This document shows positions 7,614 through 15,188 of a stretch of DNA of 33,702 nucleotides, piece by piece (position 1 is the first letter of the stretch; each line of letters starts with the position of its first letter). The stretch is from a virus. A program made the translations under genes and the position numbers. The notes beneath the pieces were generated by a model, which did no database searches, was not told where the DNA came from, and saw nothing but the letters and a program-made list of their open reading frames with translations. The DNA is taken from IMG/VR virus record IMGVR_UViG_3300028607_002149, positions 1-33,702 of that record, one strand, 5' to 3'.

Positions 7614-8567
7614 ATGTCCGACACAATTCAAATCGTTATCGACGCACTAAAAGCTAAACATGGTAAAGAAGCTGCCCGCAAAATGTCAGATGGGGCGCGG
7701 TCAGCAGTAACGGATGTTATTCCTACTGGGATACTTCCTTTAGATAATTGGGTGACAGGGTGCGGGGGTCTTCCCGTTGGGAGAGTAACAGAACTCTTTT
7801 CCGAAGAAGGGGGAGGGAAGACCTCTTTGGTGTACCAGTGTATCGGACAGTGCCAAAAGATGGGAGGCATATCAATACTCGTAGAGACTGAGGATGCGCT
7901 TGACCCGCTTAGAGCCGAAGTATTTGGCGTAAACTTAGAAAATTTGGTCCTCATTGAGCCTAACAATATGGAGGAAGCCCTTGAGCAGATAAATACCGCG
8001 ATAAGCGCTCTACCAGAAGGCGTAGGGCCTATACTTTTGGCGTGGGATTCTTTAGCAGCAACACCTACAAAGGCCGAGATTGAAGCCGGTTTGGTTGGAG
8101 GCAATGCGATGGCTGATCGCGCTAGGCTAATGTCTCGCGCCTGCCGCGTATTAGGAAACATTGTTTCAAAACACAAAATTGCAATGCTTATTGTCAACCA
8201 GACACGGACTAAAATGGGCATCATGTTCGGCGATAATATGACTACACCTGGGGGGCAGGGCTTAAAGTTCTTGTCCAGCTTGCGTCTAAAAATATCGGGG
8301 GGCAAAGCAAATAAGAACGACCTAGGAGATCACACCGCAAAAGATATTTTGTTTCATGCTGTAAAGAACCGCATGGCCCCTCCTTGGCGCAAGTGCCGAG
8401 TAAGGCTGGACTATGAAACAGGGTTCGACAATGAATGGACCGTTATTGATTTCGGTAAAGAAAGGAAGATCCTAAAACCTCGCTCAAGAGGCAAAAAAGC
8501 GTATGATGAAGTGATTGAGGCTTTAGGTTGGAAAACAAGTACGGATCATGCCAAGGGCGACGAATGA
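7614..8567 (+). CDS. RecA/UvsX-type recombinase
   Basis: ATP-dependent strand-exchange protein for recombination-dependent replication and repair. Residues 63-71 form a Walker A variant (SEEGGGKTS). ILVETEDALDP (88-98) matches the RecA AEHALDP region. Walker B is ILLAWDSLA with D145. The DNA-binding loop region reads NQTRTKMGIMFGDN followed by TTPGGQGLKF, very close to bacterial RecA, with UvsX-like TPGG. At 317 residues it lacks most of the RecA C-terminal domain, as phage versions often do. Its stop overlaps the start of the SbcD-like gene (ATGA). It probably works with the gp32-like protein and the possible UvsY-like mediator upstream. Confidence 0.92.
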   Translation: MSDTIQIVIDALKAKHGKEAARKMSDGARSAVTDVIPTGILPLDNWVTGCGGLPVGRVTELFSEEGGGKTSLVYQCIGQCQKMGGISILVETEDALDPLRAEVFGVNLENLVLIEPNNMEEALEQINTAISALPEGVGPILLAWDSLAATPTKAEIEAGLVGGNAMADRARLMSRACRVLGNIVSKHKIAMLIVNQTRTKMGIMFGDNMTTPGGQGLKFLSSLRLKISGGKANKNDLGDHTAKDILFHAVKNRMAPPWRKCRVRLDYETGFDNEWTVIDFGKERKILKPRSRGKKAYDEVIEALGWKTSTDHAKGDE

Positions 8568-9721
8568 CACGTATAGCATTTGTTGGCGACGTTCACGTTG
8601 CTAACCATAAGAAATTTGGCGGACTTACAAATAAAGGTGTAAACGAAAGGTGTGAAAATATTCTTTACGCCCTCTCGTCTGCCGCAGTATTGGCAAGAAC
8701 ACAAAGGGCAGAAACTCTAGTAATCCTAGGGGATCTTTTTGATACGCCTAGGCCTAGCCCACAAATAGTAAAACGTGTGCAAGAAATCGTCGAGACTATT
8801 CCTACGGTTATCCTCGCTGGTAATCACGACCAATGTAGCGATGAACCTGGCGACAATGCACTAGCTCCCTTGTACCCTGTGGCTGAAGTCATCGACGCGC
8901 CTGACGTTGTTCCTGTGGGTGACGTAGACCTTCTCATGGTGCCTTATCTATCTGGCGACTACACAAAGAGGTTAGACGACGAGGTAACGACCTTAGTGCG
9001 CCAAGGGCTTGCAGGAACCAACGAGAAAAGAAAAAGGATACTCTGTTTTCACGCCGGAATAGTAGGAGAAAAGACACCTTTCTTTCTAAAAGAATCATCG
9101 GCCTCAATTTCTAAAGATAATCTTTTTGGATTAGCCGAAAAGCACAACATATCTATGTCTTTTGCAGGCCATTGGCATACGACAGAAACATGGCAGCACG
9201 ATAACGGCGAGCACAGGTGTTTAGCTGTACAAGCGGGTGCGCTGGCACCAACCGGCTTTGGCGATCAAGGTGTCCACTACGGCAACATGTATATCTTTGA
9301 TAGTGACAAAGACGAGCTTGAGTATCACACCGTTCCTGGTCCTCGCTTTATCGACGTTACCTTAGATCAAGATATTACGTGTATCTCGCAAGGACGAGAA
9401 GACAGACTAAAAGACTGCCGACTTTATGTAAGGATAAATGTTGATGAAACAGAGATTAGCTTAGGAGAAACAATCATAAAGGCGGGCATAGACGCTAATG
9501 CCATTGAAGACGGCGAGCTTTCTATAAACTCGGATAGGTCTAAAGAAGCCTGTGAAAAAGCCGCGAAAGCTACGCAATCTTCTGAGACACTAGAAGAAGC
9601 CTTGGCCGAGTACACAACACAAATGGTCGTAAAAGGTGTAGACGAATTAGATATCCCCGAAGCGAGACTAGAAATACTTGCCAAGGCGTTAGAATGTTTG
9701 AGGAAAAGCGGTGCTGATTAG
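8564..9721 (+). CDS. SbcD/gp47-type nuclease subunit
   Basis: Mre11-family metallophosphoesterase and nuclease partner of the SbcC-like ATPase encoded next. ATG 8564 is preferred (AAGG upstream, ATGA overlap with recA, and the family N-terminus MTRIAFVGDVHVAN) over a TTG at 8528. Metal-binding motifs are in order: D9-x-H11 (GDVHVA), GDLFD (57-60), GNHD (86-89), FHAGI and GHWHT. The C-terminal 100 residues are helical and acidic, the likely SbcC-contact region. At 385 residues it is near the usual size. It processes double-strand ends and hairpins, and in T4 the homologous complex resects ends before UvsX loading. Confidence 0.92.
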   Translation: MTRIAFVGDVHVANHKKFGGLTNKGVNERCENILYALSSAAVLARTQRAETLVILGDLFDTPRPSPQIVKRVQEIVETIPTVILAGNHDQCSDEPGDNALAPLYPVAEVIDAPDVVPVGDVDLLMVPYLSGDYTKRLDDEVTTLVRQGLAGTNEKRKRILCFHAGIVGEKTPFFLKESSASISKDNLFGLAEKHNISMSFAGHWHTTETWQHDNGEHRCLAVQAGALAPTGFGDQGVHYGNMYIFDSDKDELEYHTVPGPRFIDVTLDQDITCISQGREDRLKDCRLYVRINVDETEISLGETIIKAGIDANAIEDGELSINSDRSKEACEKAAKATQSSETLEEALAEYTTQMVVKGVDELDIPEARLEILAKALECLRKSGAD

Positions 9722-11351
9722 AAAAATTGAATTACAAAACTTCATGTCATACGAAAACTCTGTCATTGAGTTACCCAAAAATGGCGTGGTTGTTATTACG
9801 GGCGCAAATGGTTCCGGTAAATCAAGCATAGCTGAAGCTACGGCAACAAGTGTTTGGGGAAAGACACTCCGAGGTAGTTCCCCATGGGTTGCAGACAAAA
9901 AAGGTTTCTCTAAAGTAAGCGCCGAAATAGCAGGAAAAATTATTGAATTTACTCGGCAGACCACACCAAAAGGTAAAGTATCCGCCAAGTTTGATCCTTC
10001 GCCAGCTAACTATGCGACCGCGACAAAAACACAAAATGCTATAGATAGTCTAGTAGGAGACTTCGACACTTGGCGTAAATGCGCCGTATTTTCTTCACAG
10101 GATGCAGCGCACTTTACATTATCTACGGATGCCGAGAGAAAGAGACTACTAGAATCACTTTTGGGACTCGATAAATTCGATATCGCGCTAAAAACCTGCC
10201 GTGATGAACAAAAAATAATAACGGCAAAAATTCGTACTTTAGAAAACGATATTCTGAAAAACAAAACTGAGCAGAGTGTAAAAGAAACGATCATAGAGGA
10301 AGATACCCTGCGGCTTCGTAAGGCAAGATCAAAAGCGGATATAGAGGGCGCATACTCAGATGCGGAAATAAAGAACCTTGAAGCACGTATTGGCGAGCAG
10401 CAAACATCGCTTAAGGAAATGTACCAAGAACTTCGTAAGGGCAGAGATGAATTATCATGTTCACGCGCCGAACGAGAACAACATACAAATGCTGTATTGC
10501 GCTTAGACAGCGACACTTGCCCTACTTGTCGCCAGTCTTTGAAAACGTCTAGCGTTGAGAAAATGAAACGGGATGCGCACGCCGATATTGAGCGTGTAAG
10601 TATTGAAATAAATATGCTATCCGCGGACCAAGATTTACTAGACCAGGAAGTAGACGTACTAGAAAAAGAAGCCCGTAAAAATGAAGCAGAGTTAGCTAAA
10701 CAAAAAGCCATCATAAGTGTGGGGGAGAGATCTCTAATTGCTCACCTAGAAGCCTCAATTAAAAAGGCCAAACTAGATATGCTTCCTCTAAATTCTAAGT
10801 GTAAAAGTCTCGGCAGACAACTTGAAGATACCGAGTACGATCTTGCGCTATCTGAAAACACACAAACTGTATTGGGAACAAAGGGTGTTAGGGCTCATAT
10901 TCTAACGTCGGCCCTTGGCGCACTTGAGATTACTTCTAACAAATGGCTCAGAAAAATCGCGTCTAAAAATGCCCGCATATCTATAAGGCCATACGTTGAA
11001 AACAAGTCTGGTGGAATCCGCGAATCAATATCTTTAGATATTACTGGCATAGGTAGCGGCGAGGGTTATAAATCTCTATCAGGCGGACAACGCCGTAGAG
11101 TTGATGTAGCCTTATTGTTGGGCTTATCGGAGCTTGCGCAAGCGGCTAACCAACATACAAAAGGAACCGTATTTTTCGACGAAGTGTTTGATAGTTTAGA
11201 TTCTGAAGGCGTGTCCGCAGTAAGTAGTGTCATAGAAGAAATGGCTACGGATAGGTCTGTGATTATCATTTCTCATTCAGAAGCACTTGTAGATAGCTTG
11301 TCTTCATGCGCGCACTATGTAGTTGAAAATGGTGAGATAAATCTAAAATAG
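9711..11351 (+). CDS. SbcC/gp46-type SMC-like ATPase
   Basis: Rad50-family ATPase, 546 residues, closer in length to T4 gp46 than to bacterial SbcC. It has Walker A GANGSGKSS (31-39), Q-loop region SSQDAAHF, a coiled coil broken by a zinc hook CPTC (270-273), signature LSGGQRRRVDVAL (about 456-468) and Walker B GTVFFDEVFDSLD (about 484-496) with a D-loop, then IIISHSE. It starts at GTG with GAGGA seven bases upstream and overlaps sbcD by 11 bases. The coiled coil arms are short, as in phage versions. It works with the SbcD-like nuclease at DNA ends. Confidence 0.93.
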   Translation: MLIRKIELQNFMSYENSVIELPKNGVVVITGANGSGKSSIAEATATSVWGKTLRGSSPWVADKKGFSKVSAEIAGKIIEFTRQTTPKGKVSAKFDPSPANYATATKTQNAIDSLVGDFDTWRKCAVFSSQDAAHFTLSTDAERKRLLESLLGLDKFDIALKTCRDEQKIITAKIRTLENDILKNKTEQSVKETIIEEDTLRLRKARSKADIEGAYSDAEIKNLEARIGEQQTSLKEMYQELRKGRDELSCSRAEREQHTNAVLRLDSDTCPTCRQSLKTSSVEKMKRDAHADIERVSIEINMLSADQDLLDQEVDVLEKEARKNEAELAKQKAIISVGERSLIAHLEASIKKAKLDMLPLNSKCKSLGRQLEDTEYDLALSENTQTVLGTKGVRAHILTSALGALEITSNKWLRKIASKNARISIRPYVENKSGGIRESISLDITGIGSGEGYKSLSGGQRRRVDVALLLGLSELAQAANQHTKGTVFFDEVFDSLDSEGVSAVSSVIEEMATDRSVIIISHSEALVDSLSSCAHYVVENGEINLK

Positions 11352-11377
11352 TCTAAAGCGCTGGCAAAGATCATAAT
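11349..11377 (+). promoter_or_regulatory. Candidate promoter after the SbcC gene
   Basis: TAGTCT (11349-11354) lies exactly 17 bases before CATAAT (11372-11377), five of six matches to the -10 consensus. The -35 alone is weak (three of six). However, the segment TAGTCTAAA...CATAATGT repeats the pattern at 5101-5131 with the same spacing, and it sits in one of the few gaps of the operon. Both candidates overlap the stop codon of the preceding gene. Confidence 0.4.
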
Positions 11378-11385
11378 GTATATGT

Positions 11386-11616
11386 GTGCAATATACAGCA
11401 ATCATGCAAAATAGAGAAGGGCAAGGCGTGTGGGCCATAGACGCTACAAAGCGCCAAGCGTTAGCCAGTTGCCTAAGAATGTGGAAAAAGGCTCTTGGTA
11501 GTGACGTACCCACACTTGCCAAGGTACGAGCGTTTAGGCCCCTCAAAGGCGAAGAACCTTTTATTTCTCTAGCTGACGCAAGTTGGCAAGAAGTAGAGCG
11601 TTGGGAGATAAAATGA
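11386..11616 (+). CDS. Small hypothetical protein
   Basis: 76 residues from GTG 11386, or 70 from ATG 11404; neither has a clear ribosome site. The sequence is basic and Trp-containing: GQGVWAIDATKRQALASCLR, MWKKALGSDVP, AKVRAFRPLKGEEPFISL. It looks like a small soluble alpha/beta protein. The TGA overlaps the ATG of the next gene, so the two are likely co-translated. First gene after a candidate promoter. No family recognised. Confidence 0.55.
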   Translation: MQYTAIMQNREGQGVWAIDATKRQALASCLRMWKKALGSDVPTLAKVRAFRPLKGEEPFISLADASWQEVERWEIK

Positions 11617-12245
11617 CACAGGTAGTAAATCCGCTGAGATCGAAAATGAATATACACAAAAACTATTGGATTAGGATTCTAAAAGACCCTTCCGATGGCA
11701 GAGAACTAAAAATGCAGTTCGCCGAAGATCTAGGGTTTGATTGTCCGCTAGATGCAGCAAGGTATTTAGAAAACGCCGAGCAAACTACCTTTGTAGGTAG
11801 CTGGTTTCTTACGGATGAGGAAGTTGAACTCGAAGAAGTAAAACATAAGAGGGGATTGCCCAGCGTTTACTTATGCGCAGATAGAGATCCAGAAGGCATA
11901 AAAACGCTAAAGAAATCCTACACAGATATAAACGGAACCATTTTGTCCCTAAGCGAAAATCTTGATGAGTTTATGGAAGAAAATGCCGAAATAATTGATA
12001 CAACATTAGAAGCCATTGCTCAGATAGTTGAGTGGTCTGCGGACTTTGATGAAGAAAAAGACTGTCTGTCTCGGAGAGGGAGAACATCCCTCGGTCTTCT
12101 CGATTTATTAGAAGAACACTCAAGCAGTACAGACCGACTAATTGTTCTTCTCGATTTAGTGCGCTTGTTTGTTCAAAGCGAAATATCCACTGATTGGGCA
12201 TTTGGCAGCGGCTTATCTTCTAAAGATAATATGGAGATCATGTAA
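11613..12245 (+). CDS. Hypothetical acidic protein
   Basis: 210-residue protein from ATG 11613, chosen for GGGAG upstream and the ATGA overlap with the previous stop. The N-terminal part (NYWIRILKDPSDGRELKMQF) looks like a small beta-rich domain. The centre has GLPSVYLCADRDPEGIKTLK, and the rest is acidic helices (ENLDEFMEENAEIIDTTLEA, DEEKD, LLDLLEEHSSS). No catalytic motif is recognised and no membrane segment is seen. It shares one base with the next gene. Function unknown. Confidence 0.6.
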   Translation: MTQVVNPLRSKMNIHKNYWIRILKDPSDGRELKMQFAEDLGFDCPLDAARYLENAEQTTFVGSWFLTDEEVELEEVKHKRGLPSVYLCADRDPEGIKTLKKSYTDINGTILSLSENLDEFMEENAEIIDTTLEAIAQIVEWSADFDEEKDCLSRRGRTSLGLLDLLEEHSSSTDRLIVLLDLVRLFVQSEISTDWAFGSGLSSKDNMEIM

Positions 12246-12559
12246 TGGAAATTTACTTAGACGAGTACATTTGCGACAAGTTAGATCTTTCCTATTATGA
12301 AGGGCATAAAGACCTTAACGCCTTAGATGAAGTGAATTTACAGCTAGGCACGTTACTGTACCACCGAAGATGCTGGGATATAAAGCACCGCAAGATATTT
12401 GCCGATTACGTTTCTTCTGGAGAACCAATAAGGGTCGCCCCAGCTATCGGCCCAGGCTGGTACACCGTGACAAATTACCCAGAAAATAAAAAGTCTGACA
12501 AACTTATTGATATTCTTGACGACGGTGAAAACCCAATCGCAAAATTGAGTACAGGCTGA
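12245..12559 (+). CDS. Hypothetical protein
   Basis: 104-residue unrecognised protein. The ATG overlaps the previous TAA by one base, with GGAG about ten bases upstream inside the previous gene. It is Asp/Tyr-rich: IYLDEYICDKLDLSYYEGHK, then LLYHRRCWDIKHRKIFADYV, then PAIGPGWYTVTNYPENKK. The latter resembles a short beta-hairpin. No signal peptide or membrane helix. The operon position ties it to the neighbouring unknown genes. Confidence 0.6.
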   Translation: MEIYLDEYICDKLDLSYYEGHKDLNALDEVNLQLGTLLYHRRCWDIKHRKIFADYVSSGEPIRVAPAIGPGWYTVTNYPENKKSDKLIDILDDGENPIAKLSTG

Positions 12560-12576
12560 AATGTGGGGTGCAATAA

Positions 12577-13905
12577 ATGGATATTCCTGAAAGTATTGCC
12601 AACTACTACTTCTCGCTCGCTAACCTAAAATCACTAGGCCCATACGCTAACGTCGGTTCCAAAGGCTTTGGAACGGCGAAGCGCCTAAACTTAAACTACC
12701 GTTCTTCTCACGAGAACACCGGAGTAGCAGTAAGGGCAGGCACCAGTGCGTTTGGGGGGCGCGGCCTTCGTCCTAATGATGCAGTTGGGAAGCCTGATTA
12801 CAAGTGGGGCAAACCGTTCGTTAGAGAAAAGAAGCGTCATTTCGATAACTCTGGGACAGAGGTACAGGGCACAGTTGGTGCGCGTACTGATGATGAGATC
12901 GAAGGAGAAGCTGCATTAATGTGGCCTCGGCTAAGAAATTGCCGAATATTCGACGTGGGTCCGGAAGCCTTTGCAATGATATACCATGGGTCTGACGTTT
13001 ACACGACCGAGAAGATCGCTAAGGTAGATTGGTCTTTGGATCCTCAAGCAGTCACGGATATGAGTAAAGAAGAATCAATGCACCACTATCACTCTATAGT
13101 TCAGGCAGGTAAAAAAGCTCCTTTCCCCGAGCACCTACCTTTTGACTTCTGCTTATTCACATATGGGGAGGGAATAAGGCTAACAAAGTTACAAGCACAT
13201 GCTCGTTTGGGGCTGGCCGCCGATACAATTTTTGAGAAAGCAAGTGAGATCCGTTTGGTTTCCCACTTGGTATGCCACGACGGTCTAGTTTGGCAGATGT
13301 TCACTGCAACGCTAAGGCATAACCAAGGCATAATTTCATTTTACCGTATGAGTAGGAATAAATTTTTGTGGGACAATCCGTACAATTTAGATCCCTGGGT
13401 CATCCCAGCGCTTGTCACTTTAGTTAACCAGAACATCTCAGTCACTGAGGAAAAACAGAAATTTTCTCACAGGATGATGATGCAAAAGGCCTCTAAGAAA
13501 GCCGGTTTCAAAAAACCAATACCAGCCCCTTATTATCCACTGGTACTAAATACAGAACTGGTGAATAACGCGGTTAGCGAAACTCATAAGTCTTGTAAAG
13601 AGCGTCGTGCGCAGGAATGGAGACACGATGTTCGCGGCCACTGGCGTATGAGGATTAAAAGGGGGCCGCTTCCTATCGACGAAAAGACCCTCAAAAAGTT
13701 GAATAAATGCGGTTATGAGGTTCTTACAGCGGGACAGGTTCCTTATGATATTGCCTTGCATCTAAACAGAAGAAATATGAATCTCCGTAAAGAAGGGGAA
13801 TGGATAGCTTGGAAATTGACATGGATAAACGACCATGTAAGTCCTTCTAACCCCGACTTACCTTACGTGCCTGCTCGTAGAATCCTTTCAAAAATTGATT
13901 CTTAG
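12577..13905 (+). CDS. Large hypothetical phage protein with HDVRGHWRMR motif
   Basis: 442-residue protein starting at ATG 12577 with GGGG eight bases upstream. The N-terminal 150 residues are Gly/Arg/Asn-rich and probably flexible. Residues about 150-300 contain HHYHSIVQAGKKAPFPEHLP and DFCLFTYGEGIRLT, then VCHDGLVWQMF, then PYNLDPWVIPALVTLVNQNI. The C-terminus carries EWRHDVRGHWRMRIKRGPLP and later GEWIAWKLTWINDHVSPSNP. The VRGHWR element resembles the end of a group of phage and plasmid proteins of unknown function. No catalytic signature is certain. It is the largest unexplained gene of the + module. Confidence 0.65.
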   Translation: MDIPESIANYYFSLANLKSLGPYANVGSKGFGTAKRLNLNYRSSHENTGVAVRAGTSAFGGRGLRPNDAVGKPDYKWGKPFVREKKRHFDNSGTEVQGTVGARTDDEIEGEAALMWPRLRNCRIFDVGPEAFAMIYHGSDVYTTEKIAKVDWSLDPQAVTDMSKEESMHHYHSIVQAGKKAPFPEHLPFDFCLFTYGEGIRLTKLQAHARLGLAADTIFEKASEIRLVSHLVCHDGLVWQMFTATLRHNQGIISFYRMSRNKFLWDNPYNLDPWVIPALVTLVNQNISVTEEKQKFSHRMMMQKASKKAGFKKPIPAPYYPLVLNTELVNNAVSETHKSCKERRAQEWRHDVRGHWRMRIKRGPLPIDEKTLKKLNKCGYEVLTAGQVPYDIALHLNRRNMNLRKEGEWIAWKLTWINDHVSPSNPDLPYVPARRILSKIDS

Positions 13906-13947
13906 CCGGTGCGGCATATCCCTTGACGTGCTATAACCCCTACAATA

Positions 13948-14097
13948 ATGACCAGCGTAACTGTTGCTAGTTTTTTTGTTGGGATATTTATTGGATTCTT
14001 TCTCGGTCTTGGGTGGTTATGCGAAATCGTAAGCGATATAGAGGAAGGACGTACCAAAGCCGATTACTTGCAAAGAGAGGAAAAGCTGCTGAAGTAA
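13948..14097 (+). CDS. Micro-membrane protein, 49 residues
   Basis: Short ATG-to-TAA frame filling the gap before the resolvase-like gene. Residues about 5-25 form one clear membrane helix with a Phe/Gly pattern (ASFFVGIFIGFFLGLGWLC), followed by a charged amphipathic tail (EIVSDIEEGRTKADYLQREE). A cytoplasmic coiled tail after a single helix is typical of small phage membrane proteins. There is no Shine-Dalgarno sequence upstream, which lowers confidence. A TTGACG...AATAAT promoter-like pair (13923-13949, 15-base spacing) overlaps the start. Similar tiny Gly/Phe membrane frames occur at 14902-15051 and 15048-15188 on the other strand. Confidence 0.45.
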   Translation: MTSVTVASFFVGIFIGFFLGLGWLCEIVSDIEEGRTKADYLQREEKLLK

Positions 14098-14124
14098 TCG
14101 GCTTTGTTCTCAGGAAACTTGTTT

Positions 14125-14589
14125 ATGGGGATAATGCAGCGAAACAAAGGCAAGCGATTCGAGAGGTTAATTGCCCAAAAGTTACGGGAAGCGTTTCCAG
14201 AATATTCCGAGGAAATAAGAAGGTCGATACAGTCTCGGGTTGCAGAAGAATCTGATGTCACTGGATTACCTGGCTTCTGGGTTGAGTGCCAAGATGCGGC
14301 AAAACCAACTCCTTTGAAAAAGCTAGAACAAGCCGAACGTGACGTGATGGAAAATAAATTGAATGGGGAAATTTTACCAATCGCCGTAACGCACCAGAAA
14401 AACACAATAGAAATTTACGTTACGATGAGAATGCACCATCTACATTTTATATTCGGCCACCACATAAACGATTATAGGTACTGCACGCCTTTATCATGCG
14501 CAGGTATTATGCCGCATGTTACAGTAACCCTTTCCGACTTTCTTGAAACGGCAAAGGAATATATCCGACATGTTGGATCCCCGCGGTAA
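14125..14589 (+). CDS. PDDEXK nuclease, Holliday-junction-resolvase-like
   Basis: 154 residues from ATG 14125 (AGGA nine bases upstream); a TTG at 14104 and ATG 14134 are alternatives. The N-terminal 90 residues match the phage Hjr-like pattern: NKGKRFERLIAQKLREAFPE with E13, a basic Arg/Ser-rich strip, then SDVTGLPGFWVECQ carrying D44 and E54. The expected Lys after E54 is Gln (ECQ), as in some diverged members; activity is therefore uncertain. Then a helix EQAERDVMENK and VTHQKN. The C-terminal 60 residues (MRMHHLHFIFGHHINDYRY) are less typical. Likely role: resolving branched replication or recombination intermediates before packaging. Confidence 0.75.
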   Translation: MGIMQRNKGKRFERLIAQKLREAFPEYSEEIRRSIQSRVAEESDVTGLPGFWVECQDAAKPTPLKKLEQAERDVMENKLNGEILPIAVTHQKNTIEIYVTMRMHHLHFIFGHHINDYRYCTPLSCAGIMPHVTVTLSDFLETAKEYIRHVGSPR

Positions 14590-14785
14590 AGCGTTTTTAG
14601 ATAAGCAGAAGAAAAGAGCGTTTGATAGAATAGTAAACTCAGCCTCTAAGTATGTTCTTATGAGGAAGTTCAATTCTGCTAGTAGAGCCGGTCTAAGAGA
14701 ATACATAGATGAAGGAAAGATTGAGATAATTGACACCGCGTTTGGTAAGGCCTACGCGCTAATCAGCAGGACAAGCGTAGTGTGA
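14570..14785 (+). CDS. Small basic hypothetical protein
   Basis: 71-residue basic protein from ATG 14570 (AAAGGA 11 bases upstream); a TTG at 14543 would add nine residues. It overlaps the nuclease gene by 20 bases. It reads PRGKAFLDKQKKRAFDRIV, then KYVLMRKFNSASRAGLREYI, then EIIDTAFGKAYALISRT. This looks like a small helix-strand protein that could bind nucleic acid. It is the last gene of the + strand module, before the convergent junction. No family recognised. Confidence 0.55.
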   Translation: MLDPRGKAFLDKQKKRAFDRIVNSASKYVLMRKFNSASRAGLREYIDEGKIEIIDTAFGKAYALISRTSVV

Positions 14786-14859
14786 AGGCGCTGCGGCAAT
14801 AAGTAATAATCCTAAGAACACGTCTTCTCCATAAAATTGTCAGGCACCGCCTACCTCAC

Positions 14860-14883
14860 AAGTCCTCTTTACTTACGGGACTT
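14860..14883. terminator. Stem-loop in the convergent intergenic region
   Basis: The gap 14786-14901 separates converging gene sets, so terminators are expected for both strands. I find AAGTCC (14860-14865) pairing with GGACTT (14878-14883) across a 12-base loop, plus a tiny CCCT-AAAA-AGGG hairpin about ten bases downstream. Neither is followed by a U-tract in either direction, so they would be weak or factor-dependent. I see nothing else in this gap. Confidence 0.25.
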
Positions 14884-14901
14884 TCCACCCTAAAAAGGGG
14901 C

Positions 14902-15051
14902 CTACATTAAATCGTGTTCTGTTTCTTCAGCTTCTATCGGTTCCCAGATAAACATTACTAGGCCCCAAGCAATACCCGCCCCTATGATTAGTCCTATACT
15001 AAAAGAGATAATTATTGCCAGGGCTTCTGGCCGAATCATTGCAGCGATCAT
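14902..15051 (-). CDS. Micro-membrane protein, 49 residues
   Basis: ATG at 15051 to TAG at 14902. AGGA lies seven bases upstream of the ATG, and the ATG overlaps the stop of the preceding small gene as ATGA, which is strong evidence for real coupled translation. The protein has a short N-terminus (MIAAMIRPEA), one long hydrophobic helix with small residues (LAIIISFSIGLIIGAGIAWG, then LVMFIW), and an acidic tail EPIEAEETEHDLM. It would sit as a single-pass inner membrane protein. A holin-like, antiholin or exclusion function is conceivable, but nothing specific is visible. It is the last gene of the - strand module. Confidence 0.6.
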   Translation of the reverse strand: MIAAMIRPEALAIIISFSIGLIIGAGIAWGLVMFIWEPIEAEETEHDLM

Positions 15052-15188
15052 TGCTTGTTCCTAAACTTACCAGCCGCGAGCCTATGAAGTGCGGTTATGC
15101 CTAATCCCAAACAAATAATAAGCCCGCTACCTATTGTAAATCCGAAACCAAATAGAAAGCCTAGATATGCGACATCATTGGAATTCAA
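15048..15188 (-). CDS. Micro-membrane protein, 46 residues, TTG start
   Basis: Frame from TTG at 15188 to TGA at 15048. The 3' end overlaps the next ATG by four bases, and the 5' end overlaps the stop of the upstream 70-residue gene by 14 bases. The product is a hydrophobic Gly-rich single helix (VAYLGFLFGFGFTIGSGL, IICLGLGITAL) followed by a basic tail HRLAAGKFRNKQ, giving a likely N-out/C-in topology. There is no ATG or GTG in frame and no clear ribosome site, so the start is uncertain. The coherent membrane-protein sequence and the double overlap argue it is translated. Confidence 0.5.
   Translation of the reverse strand: MNSNDVAYLGFLFGFGFTIGSGLIICLGLGITALHRLAAGKFRNKQ

Noticed and set aside
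7628-8305. Long open frame (225 codons) on the - strand opposite the RecA gene
   Set aside because: Ser/Pro-rich shadow of a clearly conserved + strand gene; no ribosome site and no recognisable protein features.
10010-10714. Long - strand open frame (234 codons) opposite the SbcC gene
   Set aside because: Ser-rich shadow of the coiled-coil coding region; antisense of Lys/Glu codons gives such frames by chance.
14013-14255. 80-codon + strand frame overlapping the micro-membrane gene and the nuclease
   Set aside because: Very basic composition, and it overlaps two better supported frames, including the PDDEXK nuclease motifs.
14786-14901. tRNA or other structured RNA in the convergent gap
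   Set aside because: Only short hairpins are present; no cloverleaf-like pattern or conserved tRNA arms.
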